Shown here one piece after another: positions 6,632 to 11,653 of a DNA stretch of 11,653 bases. The stretch spans positions 1-11,653 of the forward strand of contig CAYRYP010000046.1 in the NCBI GenBank assembly GCA_964428485.1, read 5' to 3'. The notes beneath the pieces were generated by a model. That model made no database searches. It was not told the origin of the DNA and saw only the letters and a program-made list of their open reading frames with translations. Both the position numbers and the translations under genes were made by a program. This DNA comes from CAZPAN01 sp964428485 (lineage in GTDB: Bacteria; Actinomycetota; Coriobacteriia; Coriobacteriales; CADBOM01). The stretch's first letter is position 1. Each line of letters begins with the position of its first letter.

Positions 6632-7408
6632 TTAGAAAAGGCTCTCCTGCAGAAACGAAGTGCAGAAGGTCTTGCGGTGAAAGTCGCTGAGACCGAGCCG
6701 CTTGATGGCCTCGATATGGGCCTCTGAGCCGTATCCCTTGTTGTCGGCGAAACCGTATCCTGGGTACTTGGAGTCGGCGCGCCTCATCAGCTCATCACGC
6801 GTGACCTTCGCGACTATGGATGCGGCTGATATGCAGGCGACCTTGGAGTCGCCCTTCACGATGCATCGCTCGGCGGGGTGAACATGGACGGGGTTGCCGT
6901 CTATCAGTACGAGATCGAGATCCATGTCGAGCGCATCGAGCGCGGAGACCATGGCGCGCCGAAGGCAAAGAGAGATGCCGTCGGAGTCGATCTCTTGGGG
7001 CTGGATATGTGCGATGCCTACGCCGAGCGCCCTTGTGCCAATCTCGCGCGCAAGCTCCTCGCGCCTCTCCGCAGAGAGCTTCTTGGAGTCGTTCAGCCCC
7101 TCGATTATGGGTTTGTTGGGAAGCACCACCGCGGCAACGGTCAGGGGCCCAGCGATGGATCCGCGCCCGACTTCGTCGACACCCGCTACGATGGCGTCGT
7201 CGCCGGCCTCCCTCATGACTGAATACATCTCCTCGACCCGGACGATCTCGGCATCTCGGGCATCGAGCCTCTTGCGCGCGGACTTGATCGCGCGCTGCAC
7301 GCCAGCCCTCGGGTCGCCCCCATACTCGGAGACGAGCTCGTCGAACTGCGCCCTGTCGGCGATCTTCAGCTGCTCGACTATGTCCCTGACGTTTCTGGTG
7401 TTGCCCAT
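6632..7408 (-). CDS. rnhB: ribonuclease HII
   Basis: RNase HII cuts 5' of ribonucleotides embedded in duplex DNA and starts ribonucleotide excision repair; it also degrades RNA in RNA-DNA hybrids. From the ATG at 7408 the product is 258 residues. The four active-site acids are visible: Asp78 and Glu79 in GVDEVGRGSIAGP (76-88), Asp170 in LIDGN, and Asp187 in KGDSKV. NKGYGSEAH (223-231) has the conserved Tyr226 that reads the ribonucleotide, and FHRKTF (243-248) closes the domain. The first 70 residues form the helical N-terminal extension also found in Bacillus RNase HII (MGNTRNVRDIVEQL resembles its start). The frame is open back to 7546, but the terminator at 7434-7473 lies in that stretch and a GGGGTG precedes 7408, so the shorter start is chosen. 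Confidence 0.93.
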   Translation of the reverse strand: MGNTRNVRDIVEQLKIADRAQFDELVSEYGGDPRAGVQRAIKSARKRLDARDAEIVRVEEMYSVMREAGDDAIVAGVDEVGRGSIAGPLTVAAVVLPNKPIIEGLNDSKKLSAERREELAREIGTRALGVGIAHIQPQEIDSDGISLCLRRAMVSALDALDMDLDLVLIDGNPVHVHPAERCIVKGDSKVACISAASIVAKVTRDELMRRADSKYPGYGFADNKGYGSEAHIEAIKRLGLSDFHRKTFCTSFLQESLF

Positions 7409-7433
7409 ATGAGCGCACCCCTTCAACATCCGC

Positions 7434-7473
7434 AAAAAACAAACAACCCAGCCACCAAGTATGGAGACTGGGT
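7434..7473 (-). terminator. intrinsic terminator after rplS
   Basis: On the minus strand, ACCCAG (7473-7468) pairs with CTGGGT (7451-7446), with an inner CCA/TGG pair, and is followed by a T-rich tract ending in T6 (7445-7434). This is the only hairpin in the window with a proper U-tract. It would end the rplS transcript yet sits only 25 bases before the rnhB start, so rnhB depends on read-through or a promoter overlapping it. Confidence 0.7.
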
Positions 7474-7534
7474 CGCAAGTAGCGATTGTGGTATTGGCAA
7501 ACCGTCGCCGCAGCGGCAACTGAGCTGCCTTCGT

Positions 7535-7557
7535 GCGCATCCTCATCGAGGATGCGC
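7535..7557 (-). terminator. perfect hairpin just after rplS, no U-tract
   Basis: GCGCATCCTC (7535-7544) and GAGGATGCGC (7548-7557) form a perfect 10-bp stem with a 3-base loop, ten bases beyond the rplS stop. No T-run follows on either strand. A second, weaker stem (7503-7519) follows. With the terminator at 7434-7473 these likely form the structured 3' end of the L19 mRNA, perhaps blocking 3' exonucleases. Confidence 0.45.
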
Positions 7558-7566
7558 TCCAAAATC

Positions 7567-7911
7567 CTAGAAGCCCTTCTCGCGCAGACGAGTAGCCTTG
7601 CCGACCCTGTTGCGCAGATAGTAGAGCTTAGCGCGGCGGACACGGCCGTGACGAACGACCTCGATCTTGTCGATCTTGGGAGAGTGCAGCGGAAAGGTCC
7701 TCTCGACACCAACGGAGAAGGAAATCTTCCTGACGGTGAAAGTCTCGCGGTTCATCCCACCGGACATGCGGATGACATCGCCCTGGAAAACCTGGATCCT
7801 CTCACGGTTGCCCTCGGTGATCCTGTAGTGGACCTTAACGTTATCGCCGACCTGAACCTTGGGCAGGTCCTCGCGCATCTGCTGCTGCTCGATTGCACGA
7901 ATAATATCCAT
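7567..7911 (-). CDS. rplS: 50S ribosomal protein L19
   Basis: L19 lies at the 30S-50S interface of the ribosome. The 114-residue sequence is close to the family length (about 115) and matches throughout: MDIIRAIEQQQMREDLPKVQ at the N-terminus, GDNVKVHYRI (22-31), ERIQVFQGDVI, FTVRKIS, GVERTFPLHSP, and the basic C-terminus RRAKLYYLRNRVGKATRLRE. The ATG at 7911 is chosen because AGGA lies nine bases upstream and the N-terminus then matches other L19 proteins; ATGs at 7917 and 7920 are too close to it. A short hairpin abuts the ribosome site. Normally rplS follows trmD; here the upstream neighbour is hidden by the gap at 8060. AT-rich -10-like boxes (for example TATACT, 7979-7974) occur upstream, but no good -35 box. 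Confidence 0.96.
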   Translation of the reverse strand: MDIIRAIEQQQMREDLPKVQVGDNVKVHYRITEGNRERIQVFQGDVIRMSGGMNRETFTVRKISFSVGVERTFPLHSPKIDKIEVVRHGRVRRAKLYYLRNRVGKATRLREKGF

Positions 7912-7920
7912 TTTCATCAT

Positions 7921-7949
7921 TCCTGTTCTTTTAAGATGACTCTCAGAAC
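7921..7949 (-). promoter_or_regulatory. rplS leader hairpin abutting the ribosome-binding site
   Basis: On the minus strand GTTCT (7949-7945) pairs with AGAAC (7929-7925), with a 15-base loop, and the next bases are the AGGA ribosome site (7924-7921). Many ribosomal-protein mRNAs carry autoregulatory leaders at this place. The stem is only 5 bp and I cannot match it to a known L19 leader, so this is a weak call. Confidence 0.25.
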
Positions 7950-8059
7950 GCAAAATTTGAGAAGCAATCGCTTAGTATAGCCGTTTGTCTATATAATCCC
8001 AGCATTTATCGCTAAACGAGTTTGCCAGCCGCCTAAGCGTCAAAACCGGGACGGGGCGC

Positions 8060-8159
8060 NNNNNNNNNNNNNNNNNNNNNNNNNNNNNNNNNNNNNNNNN
8101 NNNNNNNNNNNNNNNNNNNNNNNNNNNNNNNNNNNNNNNNNNNNNNNNNNNNNNNNNNN
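8060..8159. other. assembly gap of 100 N
   Basis: Exactly 100 N, the convention for a scaffold gap of unknown size. The left flank ends in GGGGCGC and the right flank opens with a perfect hairpin GGCGC-CGA-GCGCC (8160-8172), so strong structure or a repeat may have caused the break. Genes may be missing here, including the usual upstream partners of rplS. Confidence 0.97.
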
Positions 8160-8207
8160 GGCGCCGAGCGCCAGCAAAGCCGCAACCCGGTATCTACATG
8201 CGCCCTA

Positions 8208-8257
8208 CCTTACCATACGTGCTGTAAAGCCCCTGCTTTAGGTATGGGGATATAAGG
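8208..8257. promoter_or_regulatory. 50-base stem-loop in the leader region of the Dabb gene
   Basis: Three nested perfect stems are seen: CCTTA 8208-8212 with TAAGG 8253-8257, CCATAC 8213-8218 with GTATGG 8242-8247, and TAAAGC 8225-8230 with GCTTTA 8235-8240 (4-base CCCT loop). Together they give 17 pairs with one bulge on each side. No T-run follows on either strand. It could be a structured leader, a processed 3' end of a gene lost in the gap, or a protein site. The remainder of 8160-8415 shows only small hairpins (CATGC 8344-8348/8355-8359 and GGGGC 8375-8379/8384-8388) and no clear promoter. Confidence 0.4.
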
Positions 8258-8415
8258 CCCCTCGTCCTCGTTCTCCTGTTATATGACACCGCGCCGCACC
8301 CGCCGTTTTACCGAGAAGCGGGCGAACTGCTACGATGTTTGAACATGCACTTTCGCATGCGAGTGGAAACTAGCGGGGCAAGCGCCCCTTGCAAACGGTG
8401 ATTGGAGGAGCCAAA

Positions 8416-8721
8416 GTGCTCAGGCATATCGAGATGGTCAAAATCGTGGAGTTTTACGACGGCAAGTCGAGAGCCGAACGGCTCGAGGAGATCACTGCCG
8501 CGCTCGAGAAGATCGTCGATGGGCATGACGGCATCGCGTCCTGCACAATCAACTCCTCCTCCGGCTCGCTCGACCCGGCGAACGCCGACCTCCTGGTGCT
8601 GATCGACTTTGAGAGCGCTGAGGCCCTCGAAGACTACGATATGGATATGGACCGGATAGGTCTTACCATTAGCCTCTCCGACCAGACGGAGTCGTTTCTG
8701 GCCTACGATTACGAGCTTTAA
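8416..8721 (+). CDS. stress-responsive alpha/beta-barrel (Dabb) domain protein
   Basis: This small 101-residue protein has the layout of the Dabb family, dimeric ferredoxin-like barrels with no fixed function. It opens with a first strand MLRHIEMVKIVEF (1-13), then a helix rich in Glu and Arg (about 16-33), strands GIASCTINSSSG (about 38-49) and ADLLVLIDFES (about 55-65), and the family-typical ALEDYDMDMDRIGL stretch (68-81). Start: a GTG at 8416 preceded by GGAGGAG five bases upstream; a TTG at 8389 in the same frame would add nine residues but has no such site. No membrane segment or signal peptide. It stands alone between the gap and the convergent dgt gene. Proteins of this family include stress proteins and polyketide cyclases; nothing here selects one. 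Confidence 0.8.
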   Translation: MLRHIEMVKIVEFYDGKSRAERLEEITAALEKIVDGHDGIASCTINSSSGSLDPANADLLVLIDFESAEALEDYDMDMDRIGLTISLSDQTESFLAYDYEL

Positions 8722-8734
8722 GCACACTCGTACG

Positions 8735-8754
8735 CGCCGGAGTCATATCCGGTG
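8735..8754. terminator. weak hairpin between convergent Dabb and dgt genes
   Basis: CGCCGGA (8735-8741) pairs with TCCGGTG (8748-8754), seven pairs including one G-T, with a 6-base loop. It lies 13 bases after the Dabb stop and 26 bases beyond the dgt stop, where both transcripts should end. No U-tract follows on either strand. Confidence 0.3.
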
Positions 8755-8780
8755 CCAGTTAAGCTCGTCGTCTGCTGGGA

Positions 8781-9812
8781 TCATTCCCTCCAGTTCGTTG
8801 GGATGAACAGCCTCTCGAAGCACGTAGAGGCATAGCGATCGGTCATACAAGCGATGTAGTCGATAACGGCCGTAACGTCGTTTCCACCTGATATCCTGCG
8901 GTACTCTTCGGGAACCTCATCCATATGCCCGAGATAGTGCTCGAAGAGCAGGGCTACGAGACGCCTGGCCTTCGGCTCCTCGTCCTTTGCAGCAGAGTTC
9001 TCATAGACGTTGCTGAACAGGAAGCGCCTAAGATCCATCATCGCGTCGTAGACTTCCTGCTCCATAGTGATCTCGGACTTGCCATCGGATGCCGACACCA
9101 TTGCGTTGACCATCGTGGTGATGCGCTCCGAATGGGTGTTGCCCACTATCGCGCAGGCATCTGCGGGAAGATCACTCCTCGAGATAATCCCCGCGCGAAT
9201 GGAGTCGTCGATATCGTGATTCACATAGGCAATCCTGTCCGCGATCGCGACCACCTGGCCCTCGAGCGTGAACGCACGCTCCTTGCCGGTGTGGTGCAGA
9301 ATGCCGTCACGGACTTCCTCCGTGAGGTTAAGCCCCCTGCCGTCCTTCTCTATGACATCCACCACGCGAAGCGACTGCACGTTATGGTGAAAACTCATCT
9401 CCGGATGGCCGGGGTGGCTGGCCCCGTAGGATCGAAGGACCTGCTGCAACGCCCCCTCGCCCGTGTGGCCGAAAGGGGTGTGCCCGAGATCGTGGCCAAG
9501 CGCGATCGCCTCGGTCAGATCCTCGTTGAGGCCGAGGGCGCGAGCGATGGTCCGGGAGATCTGCTGAACTTCGAGCGTGTGGGTGAGTCTGGTCCTGTAA
9601 TGGTCTCCTTGGACGCCGATGAAGACCTGCGTTTTGTGTGAGAGGCGCCGAAACGACTTACAGTGCAGGATCCTGTCACGGTCGCGTTGGAAGGCGGTGC
9701 GAAGCGGGTCGGGTTCCTCCTCGCGCGCTCTTCCACGGCTTTTGGCAGACCTTGCGGCAAACGGCGAGAGAGTAAGATCCTCGAGCCTCTCGGTGTCCTC
9801 GCGACGGACCAT
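8781..9812 (-). CDS. dgt: HD-domain deoxyguanosinetriphosphate triphosphohydrolase (Dgt-like)
   Basis: Dgt-type enzymes hydrolyse dNTPs, classically dGTP, to the deoxynucleoside and inorganic triphosphate, tuning the dNTP pool. The 343-residue protein shows the N-terminal DPLRTAFQRDRDRILHCKSF (35-54) and RRLSHKTQVF (55-64). The HD metal site follows: Arg75 and His78 in RTRLTHTLEV, His107-Asp108 in ALGHDLGHTPFGHTGE, and Asp192 in VAIADRIAYVNHD. This is the shorter type of about 340-420 residues, not the 505-residue E. coli form, and family members differ in nucleotide preference, so the substrate is not certain. The ATG at 9812 has AGGGAGGG just upstream. In many actinobacteria the gene precedes dnaG; here its downstream neighbour is a convergent unrelated gene, and ppdK lies 132 bases upstream on the same strand. 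Confidence 0.9.
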   Translation of the reverse strand: MVRREDTERLEDLTLSPFAARSAKSRGRAREEEPDPLRTAFQRDRDRILHCKSFRRLSHKTQVFIGVQGDHYRTRLTHTLEVQQISRTIARALGLNEDLTEAIALGHDLGHTPFGHTGEGALQQVLRSYGASHPGHPEMSFHHNVQSLRVVDVIEKDGRGLNLTEEVRDGILHHTGKERAFTLEGQVVAIADRIAYVNHDIDDSIRAGIISRSDLPADACAIVGNTHSERITTMVNAMVSASDGKSEITMEQEVYDAMMDLRRFLFSNVYENSAAKDEEPKARRLVALLFEHYLGHMDEVPEEYRRISGGNDVTAVIDYIACMTDRYASTCFERLFIPTNWRE

Positions 9813-9862
9813 ATTCCCTCCCTTACACAGCCTCCCTGGAGACCTCGATATGGCTCTTATCG

Positions 9863-9903
9863 CATCGAGGGGGCAACCCTAAAGACGGGAAGCCCCCTCG
9901 ATG
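9863..9903 (-). terminator. perfect 12-bp hairpin after ppdK, no U-tract
   Basis: CATCGAGGGGGC (9863-9874) and GCCCCCTCGATG (9892-9903) form a perfect 12-bp stem, with a CCC/GGG pair able to extend it into the 17-base loop. It is 41 bases past the ppdK stop and about 50 bases before dgt. There is no T-run on the minus strand after it. It is the strongest hairpin in the window and a likely 3' boundary or stabiliser of ppdK mRNA. Confidence 0.5.
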
Positions 9904-9944
9904 ATGCAGTTTCTTACCCGGAAGACTCGCCGGAATTGGAGATC

Positions 9945-11653
9945 CTAACGGTTATCGGAGACCATAGCCTTGTCGGCGAGCGCCGCCTGAGCTGCAGCGA
10001 GCCTGGCCAGCGGCACCCTGTATGGCGAGCAGGAGACGTAGTCGAGCCCGATCTTGTGGAAGATCTTCACGGAGTCGGGATCGCCACCGTGCTCTCCGCA
10101 GATGCCTAGCGTGATGTCGGAATTTGCCTGCCTGCCCAGCTCGCTGCCCATCTTAACCAGCTTGGCGACGCCGGAGTCCACAGTCTCGAAGGGGTTGACC
10201 GGAAGGATCTTGCGGGACAGATAGCGGGGGATGAACTTGGACTCCACGTCATCACGCGAGAACCCGAAGGAGGTCTGGGTGAGGTCGTTGGTTCCGAAGC
10301 TGAAGAAGTCGGCCTTCTTGCCGATTTCGTCGGCGGTGACAGCAGCACGGGGCAGCTCGATCATCGTTCCGATCGGGATCTCCAGCTCCACACCGTTCTC
10401 CTCGGCAACCTGCTTGACGACCTCCTCGACCTCCTCGCGAAGGATCTCGAGCTCGCTTACCACAGAGACCAGCGGGATCATGATCTCGGGCTCGGGGTTC
10501 AGGCCCTCCTTCTTGAGCTGGGCCATCGCGGTGGCGATTGCCCTGGTCTGCATCGCAGGAAGCTCCGGATAGAGGATGGCGAGACGGCACCCGCGCAGTC
10601 CAAGCATCGGGTTGGCCTCGGACATCGCATCGATCTGCTCGAGGAGCTGGCGCTTCGTGGCGATCTCGTCCTTGTCGCCACCGGTGCACTCGAGCCTGGT
10701 GATCTCAACCTCAAGGGCGCGCGGATCATCGAGGAACTCGTGCAGCGGCGGGTCGAGTAGCCTTACGACCACTGGCAGCCCGTCCATCGCGCGGAACATT
10801 CCCAGGAAGTCCTCGGTCTGAGCGGACAGCAGGTCGGAGAGCGCCTTCTCCTTGACCGCAGGGTCTTCGGTGAGGATGAACGACTGGATGATCGACTTGC
10901 GATCGCCCAGGAACATGTGCTCGGTACGGCACAGCCCGATGCCCTGCGCGCCAAACTCACGGGAGAGCTGGGCGTCTGCCGGGTTGTCGGCGTTGGCGCG
11001 AACCCCGAGGGCGCGGAACTCATCTGCCCACTCAAGGGCCTTGTCGAGATCCTCAGAGAGCTCAGCTGGAGCCAGCGGCACAGCACCGAGGACGACCGAG
11101 CCGGTGGTGCCGTCAATGGAAATCATGTCGCCCTCTTTGATGACGATGTCGGTTCCGCTAACCTCGGCCTGCTTCTTCTCGGCATCGATCTTGAGTGCGT
11201 CCGCACCGCAGACGCAGGGGGTGCCCATTCCGCGAGCGATGACCGCCGCATGGGAGGTCTTGCCGCCATGGCTGGTGAGGATTCCCTCAGCCGCGACCAT
11301 TCCGGCGAGATCGTCGGGAGTGGTCTCCCAACGGATCAGCACGCACTTACGGCCATCCTCGGCGACCTTGACGGCATCCTCGGCGGAGAAGACCGCCTCG
11401 CCCACAGCGGCGCCCGGACTAGCATTGAGGCCGGTGGCCAAGACATCGTACTTGGCGTTGGCGTCGAACTGCGGGTGCAGGAGCTGGTCGAGCTGCGCAG
11501 GATCGATGCGCATCACAGCCTCCTCGCGGGTGATCAGACCCTCGTCGACCATCTGGATCGCGATGGCGATCGCGGCGGCGGCGGTGCGCTTGCCCACACG
11601 GGTCTGAAGCATCCAGAGCTTGCCCTGCTCGATGGTAAATTCGATGTCGCACA
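9945..11653 (-). CDS. ppdK: pyruvate, phosphate dikinase (C-terminal part, truncated by window edge)
   Basis: PPDK interconverts pyruvate, ATP and phosphate with PEP, AMP and pyrophosphate; in anaerobes it often serves glycolysis or PEP supply. About 569 codons are present and the frame stays open to the right edge, so the N-terminal ATP-grasp domain is missing only because the window ends. The phosphohistidine domain shows HGGKTSHAAVIARGMGTPCV, with the swivelling catalytic His at 11252-11250. The PEP/pyruvate TIM-barrel follows: GLCRTEHMFLGDRK, LLDPPLHEFL, NPMLGLRGCRL, IGTMIELPRA, FFSFGTNDLTQTSFGFSRDD, and GICGEHGGDP with the catalytic Cys at 10100-10098. SHGGKTSHAAV differs from the more common ARGGMTSHAAV; I believe this form is usual in actinobacteria. 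PEP synthase and PTS enzyme I share parts of the fold but not this motif set. Confidence 0.95.
   Translation of the reverse strand, partial: CDIEFTIEQGKLWMLQTRVGKRTAAAAIAIAIQMVDEGLITREEAVMRIDPAQLDQLLHPQFDANAKYDVLATGLNASPGAAVGEAVFSAEDAVKVAEDGRKCVLIRWETTPDDLAGMVAAEGILTSHGGKTSHAAVIARGMGTPCVCGADALKIDAEKKQAEVSGTDIVIKEGDMISIDGTTGSVVLGAVPLAPAELSEDLDKALEWADEFRALGVRANADNPADAQLSREFGAQGIGLCRTEHMFLGDRKSIIQSFILTEDPAVKEKALSDLLSAQTEDFLGMFRAMDGLPVVVRLLDPPLHEFLDDPRALEVEITRLECTGGDKDEIATKRQLLEQIDAMSEANPMLGLRGCRLAILYPELPAMQTRAIATAMAQLKKEGLNPEPEIMIPLVSVVSELEILREEVEEVVKQVAEENGVELEIPIGTMIELPRAAVTADEIGKKADFFSFGTNDLTQTSFGFSRDDVESKFIPRYLSRKILPVNPFETVDSGVAKLVKMGSELGRQANSDITLGICGEHGGDPDSVKIFHKIGLDYVSCSPYRVPLARLAAAQAALADKAMVSDNR

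Noticed and set aside
7409..7546. Extended N-terminus for RNase HII beginning at 7546.
   Set aside because: The stretch contains an intrinsic terminator for rplS, and family alignment and a ribosome site support the start at 7408.
6795..7712. A 305-codon minus-strand frame overlapping rnhB and rplS in another phase.
   Set aside because: It crosses the rplS stop and terminator, and its composition (very rich in Arg and Ala) is that of an out-of-phase GC-rich frame. Both overlapped genes are clearly real.
7992..7997. A perfect plus-strand TATAAT pointing into the gap.
   Set aside because: No acceptable -35 box at 16-18 bases upstream and no visible gene on that strand before the gap; it is probably incidental in AT-rich leader DNA.
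7972..8058. An open stretch of 28 codons on the minus strand, running out of the gap and ending in TAA, possibly the C-terminus of a gene upstream of rplS.
   Set aside because: Too short to judge and AT-rich in codons unlike the neighbouring genes (AAA, ATA, CTA). It recalls no family. It overlaps the likely rplS promoter region. Closing the gap would decide.

Overview
The window reads as a moderately GC-rich bacterial chromosome, most likely an actinobacterium and, by inference, a member of the Coriobacteriia. The reasons are the run rplS-rnhB-yraN-comM-dprA-xerC (an arrangement known from actinobacteria), the presence of trmFO and pyruvate phosphate dikinase as in anaerobic Gram-positives, and a DprA variant I associate with that class. 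No IS element, prophage, CRISPR array or intact tRNA/rRNA gene was seen. A run of exactly 100 N (8060-8159) marks an assembly gap of unknown true size.

Left edge (1-464): a densely folded, apparently untranslated stretch lies at 1-227. On the minus strand it is preceded by a good promoter (GTGACA-17-TATAAT). It is best explained as a structured non-coding RNA or long leader transcribed leftwards out of the window. The rest of the intergenic space carries several perfect inverted repeats ahead of a plus-strand metallo-beta-lactamase-fold hydrolase (465-1073).

Centre (1118-7911): a minus-strand block reads, in transcription order, rplS, rnhB, yraN, comM, dprA, trmFO, xerC. An intrinsic terminator separates rplS from rnhB. 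A 178-base spacer containing a degenerate 11/22-bp periodic repeat separates rnhB from yraN. From yraN to xerC the genes are tightly packed (1-base and 12-base gaps, two ATGA overlaps, two probable TTG starts) and should be one transcript. Functionally it groups ribosome maturation (L19), tRNA modification (TrmFO), removal of RNA from DNA (RNase HII), and handling of incoming or recombining DNA (ComM, DprA, XerC, with YraN as a nuclease-like companion).

Right part (8160-11653): after the gap comes a region with a large stem-loop, then a small plus-strand Dabb-domain protein (8416-8721). Convergent to it are dgt (a dNTP triphosphohydrolase) and the C-terminal two thirds of ppdK, which runs off the right edge. 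Strong perfect hairpins without a U-tract lie at several gene ends (1100-1137, 7535-7557, 9863-9903).

Most of the window is ordinary housekeeping DNA. The most interesting items are the structured RNA at the left edge and the helically periodic repeat between rnhB and yraN.
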